Part shown: in pieces, positions 1-6,460 of the stretch
Numbering within the stretch: the first letter of the stretch is position 1
Layout: the number at the start of each line of letters is the position of its first letter
Origin: Candidatus Harrisonbacteria bacterium
Lineage (GTDB): Bacteria > Patescibacteriota > Minisyncoccia > UBA6257 > 1-14-0-10-44-23
DNA length: 13,425 bases
Direction of reading: 5' to 3'
Assembly: GCA_023244975.1 (NCBI GenBank)
Contig: JAHFLG010000027.1
Coordinates: forward strand, 1-13,425
The notes under the pieces: generated by a model
Seen by the model: the letters and a program-made list of their open reading frames with translations, nothing else
What the model was told of the DNA's origin: nothing
The model's database searches: none
Position numbers and translations under genes: made by a program

Positions 1-1995
1 CACAAAATTTTTATAGACCAGCGCCACCTCAGCGGTTGTTTCGGGCACTCGTCGAAGCTGAGCTGCGCGAAACAGCTCGCCAATACCCCAGTCAATCTGG
101 TTATCATCAAGTAGCAAAAGGCCGTAAAAAAAGTGCGGATCCCCGACTTCAGGATCAAGATCAATAGCCTTTTTCATGTCGGCAATAGCGCCCGCGTAGT
201 CTTTGAGAAGATACTTCCGCTTTGAACTGGCATAGAGTGTAAGTTGGCGGTGCGGAGAGAGAGCCTCGGCCTGAGCAAGTTCCGTGTCTCCACCCTCAAG
301 AAATGCCGGGTCGGTATAGAAAAAGGCGTTGCGCGCGTCGGCAACGGCATAGGGCCAAAAATGATTATTCGGATCTTCAGCTATTACCGTTTTCATCTCC
401 TTAAGTGCAAGAGCGATATTTTCTTTTACATCCGGCACCGGAATCTGAAAAACCATCTGCTTCAGGGTCTGAAGAAAGCTTTGGCGAATATCTATGTTAT
501 ACGGATTTTTCACCGCAAAGCCCGCCTTATATGAAAGGATCGCCTTGACCGGTAACACATTCACAAAATAGTTAATGCCCTGATATTGATAGCTCGCCGC
601 CTGCAAAATTTGAACGTTCGTGCCAATAAGGTACGCGGCTGCTACAGCAGTAACGGCGGCAACTGAATACCAAACTACGCCCGGCATCGATACAACCGGG
701 CGAGATGACACTAACTGATGATCCTGCGCATAGAGATAATCCACATAGGCCAGGAAAATCATGAGCATGAAATATGTTCCAAAACTGTCAAAGATAAAAA
801 ATCCCTGAACAATGTATGCCGCGAGCATAGCCGTGCCAAAGATCGCAAATCGTCGGGCATGGAGTCGTCGCAGCGCCACGAAGGCGCATACCAAGAGCGC
901 GCCGTAGGCGATAAAACCGATGCTGCCGCCGGTTGCGAGTAGCTCGAGGGGTATGCTATGCGGCTTGTCCCAATAGGTCTCCGATTGCCCGGCTCGCATC
1001 AACACCGGATCATAGTGGCGATCAAACGCGTACCGAAAATTTTCCGGTCCCCAACCCGTGAGCGGACGATCAACAAATGCCTTGAGCGCGATATTCCATA
1101 CAATTAAACGGTTGCTCACCGCGCTATCAACTGAGAGCTGAGCAAGACGACTGAGTCCCGGGACACGCGTCCAGACCTGAGCCGTTCGGGTGACAAAAAA
1201 TACTCCTCCAAATAGTATAGATACGATAATGAAAAGCGCGGGAATATTTTTAAGAATAGAATAGCTGAAAGAGAAGGGGCGCATTTTTTTCGCGGCGAAA
1301 TAAATAAGCAACACTGCGGCCCCGACAACAAGGCCGATAATAGCGCCACGAGTCTCACCTAAAAATATGACAACCGCCTCAAACGCGACTCCGCAAAGCA
1401 ATAAAAGCCGGACTGATCGCTTGGGATGACAGTACGCAAGCCAAGCCCCGATAGATAAAGCAATAATCAAATAACCGGCTAAAAAGGCCGGGTTACCGAG
1501 TACGCCTCCCGGTCGCGAACTATCGCTCGCAAGGAGCGCGGAAGGATTTATTTTTTGAATAACTGCGGCCAGCGCCACCGCGAGGCTTATATAAAACTGA
1601 TATGAGAGATATCGCTGCCAGTTAAGTTGGTCACGAATAGACTGAAGAATAAGATAGAAAAGGAAAAAATGCATGAGAGCGATAAGACCCAGTCCGCGAT
1701 CAATAACCGACCAGAAGCTACGCTCAGGGTTGATGCCAAACACAGCGCTTATACAAAGAGCTCCTATAAGCCCTAGAAGTGCGATCGTTAGGATAGTCAG
1801 TCGTGGCCGATACGCGGGATATTTAATGATCAGCGTCAGCCAGACCAGTGCCAGAAGCTCAATAAAAATCTGAAATATAGCTATGCGCGGAACCACAAAG
1901 GGAGAGATAATCTGTTTCCAGAATACAAATAGCACCAGTGGCGACAGATACACGCCGATCTTCAATATCCGAACCAAACTTTTTTCACTTAACAT
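1..1995 (-). CDS. O-antigen ligase/polymerase (Wzy/WaaL-like) membrane protein with TPR-like C-terminus, 3'-incomplete
   Basis: An uninterrupted reading frame runs from ATG at 1995 to the window edge (665 codons, no stop), so the C-terminus is missing. In-frame TGA and TAG lie just upstream, which makes this the earliest possible start. There is no clear Shine-Dalgarno sequence. Many hydrophobic segments fill the first ~430 residues. A periplasmic-loop-like stretch around residues 310-350 contains RPLTGWGPENFRYAF and then DKPHSIPLELLATGG, the Wzy_C pattern in which a His precedes a Leu/Glu helix. After the last membrane segments comes a soluble helical part ending in TPR-like repeats (for example GAIADMKKAIDLDPE, then PHFFYGLLLL). 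Family knowledge: such proteins polymerise or ligate surface glycans at the membrane, and fusions of Wzy_C with TPRs are common in Gram-positive and CPR lineages. Substrate unknown. The neighbouring S-layer-like gene suggests a cell-envelope locus; that it glycosylates that protein is only a guess. Confidence 0.8.
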   Translation of the reverse strand, partial: MLSEKSLVRILKIGVYLSPLVLFVFWKQIISPFVVPRIAIFQIFIELLALVWLTLIIKYPAYRPRLTILTIALLGLIGALCISAVFGINPERSFWSVIDRGLGLIALMHFFLFYLILQSIRDQLNWQRYLSYQFYISLAVALAAVIQKINPSALLASDSSRPGGVLGNPAFLAGYLIIALSIGAWLAYCHPKRSVRLLLLCGVAFEAVVIFLGETRGAIIGLVVGAAVLLIYFAAKKMRPFSFSYSILKNIPALFIIVSILFGGVFFVTRTAQVWTRVPGLSRLAQLSVDSAVSNRLIVWNIALKAFVDRPLTGWGPENFRYAFDRHYDPVLMRAGQSETYWDKPHSIPLELLATGGSIGFIAYGALLVCAFVALRRLHARRFAIFGTAMLAAYIVQGFFIFDSFGTYFMLMIFLAYVDYLYAQDHQLVSSRPVVSMPGVVWYSVAAVTAVAAAYLIGTNVQILQAASYQYQGINYFVNVLPVKAILSYKAGFAVKNPYNIDIRQSFLQTLKQMVFQIPVPDVKENIALALKEMKTVIAEDPNNHFWPYAVADARNAFFYTDPAFLEGGDTELAQAEALSPHRQLTLYASSKRKYLLKDYAGAIADMKKAIDLDPEVGDPHFFYGLLLLDDNQIDWGIGELFRAAQLRRVPETTAEVALVYKNFV

Positions 1996-2025
1996 ATTAA
2001 AATACTATCACAGAGCTTGATATTA

Positions 2026-2059
2026 AGAAAAAGAAAGACCCGTCAGTTGACGGGTCTTT
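2026..2059 (-). terminator. Intrinsic terminator after the S-layer-like gene
   Basis: A perfect 12-bp stem (arms 2034-2045 and 2048-2059, AAAGACCCGTCA with its complement) is followed on the minus strand by CTTTTTCTT. It lies about 30 nt past the TAA at 2088-2090 and should end transcription of the large surface-protein gene before the glycan ligase gene. In the other direction the U-tract is weak, so it is called for the minus strand. Confidence 0.9.
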
Positions 2060-2087
2060 CGGTGATTGCGCTATCTAGCTACCTAGG

Positions 2088-5000
2088 TTAGTAGGAAGTG
2101 TTGATAACCACAACCGGTACCTGCGTGGCCTCAAGAGAGATGCCGGTGCTCGTACCATCGCTCCACAGGACGGATCCTGCGGCGTTGACGGTTACTGAGA
2201 GGGCTTCATTCGTTGAAGCGGCGTCATAGAAGCTCGAAGAGTTAATTCGAACAATGACGACTTTGGCGTTGGAGCTGCCGGCTGAGATCGTGTAAGCAGG
2301 GCTAAACGATACAGAGCAGGAGTTTCCAGCACCAGGAGTGCAGGTCTGCTGGGAGGCACCCGTGAGGGCAACACCCGTTGCCGTGTCAATCAGGTCAACC
2401 GTAAAGGCGGTTGAGCCGTTAGACACAGCCAAGCCGCTGAACTTCAGAGAGACGGTGCTGAGTACCGCCTGGTACGAAGCATCGGCAGTGAAGGTCAGCT
2501 TACCAACCTCATCAACTGAGCTGCGGGTGTGGATTCCACAGGAACCGACCGGCATACAGCTGGCTGAAGTGGTGAGCTTGGTTTTGTAGACAGTAATGCT
2601 GTTACCGCTGACCCCAGGAGCACTTACCGTAACAGTCGCAGTCGGGCTGCCGACTGAGCGAGCGGTTACGTCAGTAGTCGCCAAGATCTTGAAGACGTGT
2701 GACGATCCGGAGACAGAACCGCCTGAGGTAAAGTTCGGGACATCACCCTTAACTGTTACTTCGACGCTGCCGTTCTTCGGGATCACGAGTCCTGAGCCAC
2801 TCAGTGCAAAAGCCACAGAGCTTGAGTTTGTAGACGCAACAGTCATTGGAAGACCATTGGTGTCACAACCAGCAAGACAGGTTGAGCCTTGATAGAGTGC
2901 CATCTTCTGGAACGAAGCCGTCGAGCTGCCGGAGCTCATCGTGTCGCTAACCGTAAGGTCAGTGATACGGATGTCGTCAACGGAATCAGCTGAAAGGCGG
3001 AACGTTGCCAATTCATTGTTGGTCGAACCCATGACCACCTGCTTAGCTGGAGCGGTGTTTGAACCGGCTGCCAAGGTAAGGGTCGGGCCCGAGCTCAAGG
3101 TGATGTTCTGACCACAGGTTACCTCAGTTTCAGATCCACACGGAGTTGCATCCGGGAAGCTGATCGAGCTGCCTGAGACAGATCCAAGAGCGCTCCATCC
3201 AATCGCGTCAATGACTGAAGTGTTCTGACCGGCAGCTGAGGTCGTCAGGATGTCGGCGTATACATCAACAGTAATGGACTGACCGGCTGGAACAACAATC
3301 GGGTTAGCACCAGAGAATGCAAGACTGGTTTCAGCATCGCCAATGGTTGACTTGGTCGTACCAAACTGAGCGGTACCGACTTTAACAACCATGTTCTGCA
3401 AGTCAATCGTCGCGTTGCTGTCCTTGTCAAAGGTCAAGCTCGTAATTTGAGCGCCCTGAGCAGAGGAGGCAGTAAGAACGAATGACGCAATCTTAGCCTG
3501 CTGAATACCGGCAATGTAGGTCTGAGTCGTGAAGCCTGAGGCGGCTGCAATGGTGAGCGGGCTCGTATTAATCGTCCTGCTCGCGCCATTGGCAGCTCCT
3601 GAGTCTAACGTGCTCACAAAGGTGGTCTGACCCTCCATGTTGTCAGTACCTGCGGCCAAGCCTCCGGCGAGGGTGTTCATGTCAGTCGAGGAACCAATGT
3701 CCGTGACTAATGACAGAACTCTCGTGGTGTTGGCTGGGACGAGGTAGTTGACAGGGCTGGAGCTGGTACCAAAGTGGCAGGTAAGGAGAACCGTTGAGGT
3801 AATCGTACACTGGCCAGAGCTGGTTCCAGAGGCGATCGTTGAGATCGAAGTACCGAGTGAGCCACCCACGTCGTCGATAAGGCGAACGTTGGAGAGGTCG
3901 TCGGTAACCGTCGCAATCGTGGTGGTCCAGTCCTCAGTCGGGGCTGTTCGCTGAGTGAAGGTCGCATCAATGAACTTGATCTTGACCGGCTCACCGGCAG
4001 CGTAGACCGTGAACTTCGCGATCGTGACTGACGAGGCGCCAGACGGGATCTGGTTGGTCGGTGAGTCAGACGCAGTCTGGATCACGATCGAACCGGTGTT
4101 GATGGTGACCGTGGTCTGGTTGGTCGTGGTGATCGAAGCCGTGATACCAGCGTTGTACTGGGTGTCAACCGCGTTGATCTTAAACGGCTGCAGGAGGCTG
4201 AACGTAAAGGTACGGTTCGGGCTTCCCATGACATCCGCAAAGATCTGGATCGTCGACTGACCAGTCTTGAGCTGGATAGACGAAATCGAGAAGGTCGTTT
4301 CCGTTGAAGCAGTCGGCAGAGTGCCAACCTGAGTGCCGTTGACTAAGAGTCTCAGGTTACGGATGTCACCCGGGTTAGCCGAGCCGACAAAGGTAAACTG
4401 AAGGTTCTTGAGGTCAACTGCGCTGTTACTGACGTTGGCAGTCCAGGAAGAGACCAAGACTGACTGAGTTCCGGCATCGATCGTTGATCCGACCGCGTTG
4501 GCAGTCAGGGTCAGGGCGGCAATGCTCGGGTTGCTCACCGTGGTGACATTCAGGGAGTTTCCGGCAATCGGAAGTCCTGCGACAGTCATCGTACCGGCGG
4601 CAGTGACGCCTGTCAGATCAAACTGAATGGCGTTACCGGCGGTCGCTGAACTGGAGATGTCGGCACGGAGTTCACCGGTCCAGGTCTGGCCGGCGTTCAC
4701 CATCAGGTTGAGACCCGCAAAGGTCACAACACCGGCGGTGCTGAGAGACTGATACTGTGCCACGACGGCGCCGGTGTTGGCGTCAGCGAGGTACATATTG
4801 CTGATGTTTGAATTGCTCAAGACACCAACCTTCTGGAAGTTTATACCAGTGATGGTAGCTCCAGCGGTAGCCGGGGCGGTGAAGGCGAAGCGGCCGACGT
4901 TGATCTGGCCGGCTCCGGCAATCGCAGCGCCAGTCGGGTTACCTGCAGCCTTAGACACCCAGAGTGAGGTTCCGGTGTTTACGACTGGGGTGACAGGAGT

Positions 5001-5432
5001 GGTTCCGGGGGTTACCGGGGTGGTCACGGTCATGGCTGCAAAGGCAGCACGTGACTTAGCACCGAAGTAGCCGGTGGCGGAAACGCCAGCGGCAGCCTGC
5101 CACTTCATCACAGCGGCCTTGGTCATGCCTCCGTAGTATCCGGTGTTAAGACCAGCAGCCAAATAGCCCTTTGAAACAAGGACGTTCTGGAGGCAAGTAA
5201 CAGCGGCACCACGAGAACCCATTTGAAGGTCGTTCGTGAAGGTGCATGCAGCGGTAGCTGTAGCTCCACCATTCATTTGCGCCTGAAGGGTCGCAATCTG
5301 AGCGAGAAGAGCGGCGATCTGGGCCTGTAAGTCAGCAGATTGCGCAGAGGCAATTGAGCCGACGCCCGAGAGCGACAGTACCGTGGTTGCGGTCAGTACT
5401 ACTGCCGCAACTTTGGTTGTAAATTTACTCAT
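2088..5432 (-). CDS. Secreted S-layer-like protein with peptidoglycan-binding domain (1114 aa)
   Basis: The frame stays open up to 5645, but MSKFTTKVAAVVLTA at 5432 begins a textbook signal peptide (cleavage near ASA-Q, residue 30), so the start is placed there; a weak AAAGAAAG lies 5 nt upstream. Order of parts: signal peptide 1-30; a short Gln/Ala/Leu coiled-coil-like helix 33-53; a PG_binding_1-like domain about 63-133 (LQMGSRGAAVTCLQNVL, GYYGGMTKAAVMKWQ, GYFGAKSRAAF); a Thr/Pro linker 135-153; then about 960 residues of beta-rich, Thr/Ser/Ala/Gly-rich repeats. The recurrent unit is roughly an alternating strand, then IxxLxF, then a D/N-x-VRL-type strand. Twelve cysteines fall in six close pairs. 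Family knowledge: PG-binding plus beta-repeat proteins are typical surface-layer candidates of CPR cells. Inference: it is anchored to the wall by the N-terminal domain, with the repeats exposed. It is monocistronic, with its own terminator and a long leader. Confidence 0.85.
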   Translation of the reverse strand: MSKFTTKVAAVVLTATTVLSLSGVGSIASAQSADLQAQIAALLAQIATLQAQMNGGATATAACTFTNDLQMGSRGAAVTCLQNVLVSKGYLAAGLNTGYYGGMTKAAVMKWQAAAGVSATGYFGAKSRAAFAAMTVTTPVTPGTTPVTPVVNTGTSLWVSKAAGNPTGAAIAGAGQINVGRFAFTAPATAGATITGINFQKVGVLSNSNISNMYLADANTGAVVAQYQSLSTAGVVTFAGLNLMVNAGQTWTGELRADISSSATAGNAIQFDLTGVTAAGTMTVAGLPIAGNSLNVTTVSNPSIAALTLTANAVGSTIDAGTQSVLVSSWTANVSNSAVDLKNLQFTFVGSANPGDIRNLRLLVNGTQVGTLPTASTETTFSISSIQLKTGQSTIQIFADVMGSPNRTFTFSLLQPFKINAVDTQYNAGITASITTTNQTTVTINTGSIVIQTASDSPTNQIPSGASSVTIAKFTVYAAGEPVKIKFIDATFTQRTAPTEDWTTTIATVTDDLSNVRLIDDVGGSLGTSISTIASGTSSGQCTITSTVLLTCHFGTSSSPVNYLVPANTTRVLSLVTDIGSSTDMNTLAGGLAAGTDNMEGQTTFVSTLDSGAANGASRTINTSPLTIAAASGFTTQTYIAGIQQAKIASFVLTASSAQGAQITSLTFDKDSNATIDLQNMVVKVGTAQFGTTKSTIGDAETSLAFSGANPIVVPAGQSITVDVYADILTTSAAGQNTSVIDAIGWSALGSVSGSSISFPDATPCGSETEVTCGQNITLSSGPTLTLAAGSNTAPAKQVVMGSTNNELATFRLSADSVDDIRITDLTVSDTMSSGSSTASFQKMALYQGSTCLAGCDTNGLPMTVASTNSSSVAFALSGSGLVIPKNGSVEVTVKGDVPNFTSGGSVSGSSHVFKILATTDVTARSVGSPTATVTVSAPGVSGNSITVYKTKLTTSASCMPVGSCGIHTRSSVDEVGKLTFTADASYQAVLSTVSLKFSGLAVSNGSTAFTVDLIDTATGVALTGASQQTCTPGAGNSCSVSFSPAYTISAGSSNAKVVIVRINSSSFYDAASTNEALSVTVNAAGSVLWSDGTSTGISLEATQVPVVVINTSY

Positions 5433-5702
5433 AAATACTTTCTTTTGTAATTGACTGTTATTTTTATTACTGCGGTTTCGGAAAGCCAGAGCATCTTGTT
5501 TTCCTTGCAGATTGAAGGATCGACCTTCACAAGACAACCTGACTATAGTATCTAATGAAAAAGCCCCTTTGTGAGGGGCAAGCAGGAGACAACGATAACG
5601 ACAGACGCGCGCAAATAGAAATAGCCTATTGCGCGCCGCGAGCATTACCGCTGTACCTCAAGCCTCACACTTGAGCTACAGAACTAACTGACTTTCTATG
5701 TC
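5433..5702 (-). promoter_or_regulatory. Long structured 5' leader of the S-layer-like gene
   Basis: If transcription starts near 5702 (see the promoter at 5709-5736), about 270 nt precede the ATG at 5432. Hairpins in transcript order: arms 5670-5675/5657-5662 (CTCAAG, loop 7); arms 5629-5636/5607-5614 (TTGCGCGC with its complement, extended by 3 more pairs past one bulged base, loop 7); a terminator-like hairpin at 5558-5579; and a small one at 5514-5528. No known riboswitch was recognised. It may be an attenuating or mRNA-stabilising leader. The alternative is that the terminator ends the upstream transcript and the gene starts from a promoter nearer the ATG. Confidence 0.4.
5558..5579 (-). 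terminator. Terminator-like hairpin in the leader of the S-layer-like gene
   Basis: On the minus strand GCCCCT pairs with AGGGGC (arms 5574-5579 and 5563-5568, loop of 5) and is followed directly by TTTTTC. The 6-bp GC-rich stem plus U5 fits a Rho-independent terminator. It lies about 125 nt upstream of the surface-protein ATG and about 230 nt past the regulator's stop codon. It is therefore either an attenuator inside the leader or a late terminator for the regulator transcript. Confidence 0.6.
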
Positions 5703-5708
5703 AAACTA

Positions 5709-5736
5709 ACTATACCAGATACCTTCACTCAAACAA
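5709..5736 (-). promoter_or_regulatory. Candidate sigma70 promoter for the S-layer-like gene
   Basis: On the minus strand TTGTTT (5731-5736) and TATAGT (5709-5714) are separated by 16 nt, just downstream of the DnaA-box hairpins. It would start RNA near 5702 and create the long leader. A TATAGT inside TACTATAGT (about 5542-5550) is an alternative -10 nearer the gene, but it lacks a convincing -35. Confidence 0.4.
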
Positions 5737-5747
5737 GTTGCACCTAG

Positions 5748-5785
5748 TGTGGATAACTTATCCACAGCCTGAAATTATTCAGGCT
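5748..5785. repeat. Tandem hairpins: inverted pair of perfect DnaA boxes plus an 8-bp stem-loop
   Basis: TGTGGATAACTTATCCACA at 5748-5766 is a perfect palindrome made of two consensus DnaA boxes (TTATCCACA) facing each other across one base. It abuts a second perfect hairpin, AGCCTGAA/TTCAGGCT, at 5766-5785 with loop ATTA. Neither is followed by a U-tract on either strand. Both sit 22-60 nt past the regulator's stop, so they could form a weak terminator or mRNA end structure. The exact DnaA-box match also allows a DnaA-binding role. Confidence 0.6.
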
Positions 5786-5806
5786 CGCTAGTTACAACGA
5801 ACCCCC

Positions 5807-6409
5807 CTATAGGTTTATTACACTGGGGAGTTCATTCTGTTTAAGTACATAGAAATTTGATGGTCCACCGCTCCCCTGTCGTTCAATCTTGTTCTCCTCG
5901 GAAAGCCTTTTGAGGTCATAGCGGATAGTACGCTCGCTAATACCTGGGAATTCGGCAACAAGATCCCGTAGCTGAATCTTTCCAGAAGCTGATTGCCGGA
6001 TTATTTCTATAATTCGAGCTTGCCGCATTTCTCCGACGTGATCTTGATCAGTAGGGATTGCCGCATTTCTCTCAATTTTAACTTCCTTTGAAAATAGAGT
6101 CTCCAAATCCGGCAATTCTGATAATCCAGTAAACCTGTTCATTTCCCTTATAATAAAATCTGTCTCTCTTAGGAGTACCTTTGCATTAACAGGTTCTATC
6201 ACAAGAGTATTTTTTCCTAATATAATGAGTGCCTTGATAGTGTTTGCCGTATTCAATGCTCTTGCCGCATTATTTGCCGCAATATGCTCCACAAGGTCAT
6301 AGCTTAAGCGGGTAATGCGTATTCCTAGTTCAGAGCTCCTAAGATATCCGGCAAGGCGGATAAGCACATGACTCAACTCCTGACTTTTTTGCTCAATGTG
6401 AGAAGTCAT
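5807..6409 (-). CDS. DeoR-type winged-HTH transcriptional regulator with helical N-terminal domain (200 aa)
   Basis: ATG at 6409, TAA at 5807-5809. The C-terminal part, about residues 129-188, is a winged helix: RQARIIEIIRQ, then IQLRDLVAEFPGISERTI, the recognition helix SERTIRYDLKRLSEE, and a Gly-rich wing (ERQGSGGPSNFYVL). This matches the DeoR/HTH_11 class. Residues 1-115 are mostly predicted helix, with two long amphipathic segments (about 8-45 and 57-92) resembling a four-helix-type bundle. This would be a dimerisation or ligand module; no sugar-phosphate sensor domain of classical DeoR proteins is seen. The promoter at 6423-6451 overlaps an inverted repeat with TTGCCG half-sites, and the gene itself holds eight copies of TTGCCGNAT, so autoregulation is likely. 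The start lies about 13 nt from the -10 box, so the mRNA is nearly leaderless. The target genes are unknown; alaS upstream and the surface gene downstream are candidates. Confidence 0.75.
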   Translation of the reverse strand: MTSHIEQKSQELSHVLIRLAGYLRSSELGIRITRLSYDLVEHIAANNAARALNTANTIKALIILGKNTLVIEPVNAKVLLRETDFIIREMNRFTGLSELPDLETLFSKEVKIERNAAIPTDQDHVGEMRQARIIEIIRQSASGKIQLRDLVAEFPGISERTIRYDLKRLSEENKIERQGSGGPSNFYVLKQNELPSVINL

Positions 6410-6446
6410 CTAATTGCCGTATATCTTAGCAGAAAGCGGCAATTAG
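6410..6446. promoter_or_regulatory. Operator-like inverted repeat over the regulator promoter
   Basis: CTAATTGCCG (6410-6419) and CGGCAATTAG (6437-6446) form a perfect 10-bp inverted repeat with a 17-nt spacer. One arm lies in the -35/-10 spacer, touching the -35 box. The other spans the expected start of transcription and ends at the base before the ATG. A protein bound here would block RNA polymerase. The arms carry the TTGCCG core of the local repeated word, which supports self-binding of the encoded wHTH protein (inference). Confidence 0.65.
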
Positions 6447-6451
6447 GTCAA
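6423..6451 (-). promoter_or_regulatory. Sigma70 promoter of the regulator gene
   Basis: On the minus strand TTGACC (6446-6451) and TAAGAT (6423-6428) are separated by exactly 17 nt, in the 51-nt gap between alaS and the regulator. The ATG follows the -10 by 13 nt, leaving a leader of only about 6 nt and no Shine-Dalgarno sequence. Confidence 0.7.
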
Positions 6452-6460
6452 ATATTATGA

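Noticed and set aside
2192..5070. Many open frames of 60-98 codons on both strands across the S-layer-like gene
   Set aside because: They follow from the Ala/Thr/Val-rich codon pattern of the real gene and have no ribosome sites or domain likeness.
5433..5645. A 71-residue N-terminal extension of the S-layer-like protein from an ATG at 5645
   Set aside because: It would bury a clean signal peptide, has Arg/Cys-rich non-family composition, and runs through strong hairpins and a terminator.
5676..5704. A perfect minus-strand TTGACA at 5699-5704 as promoter for the S-layer-like gene
   Set aside because: No acceptable -10 hexamer lies 16-18 nt downstream (CTGTAG/TCTGTA).
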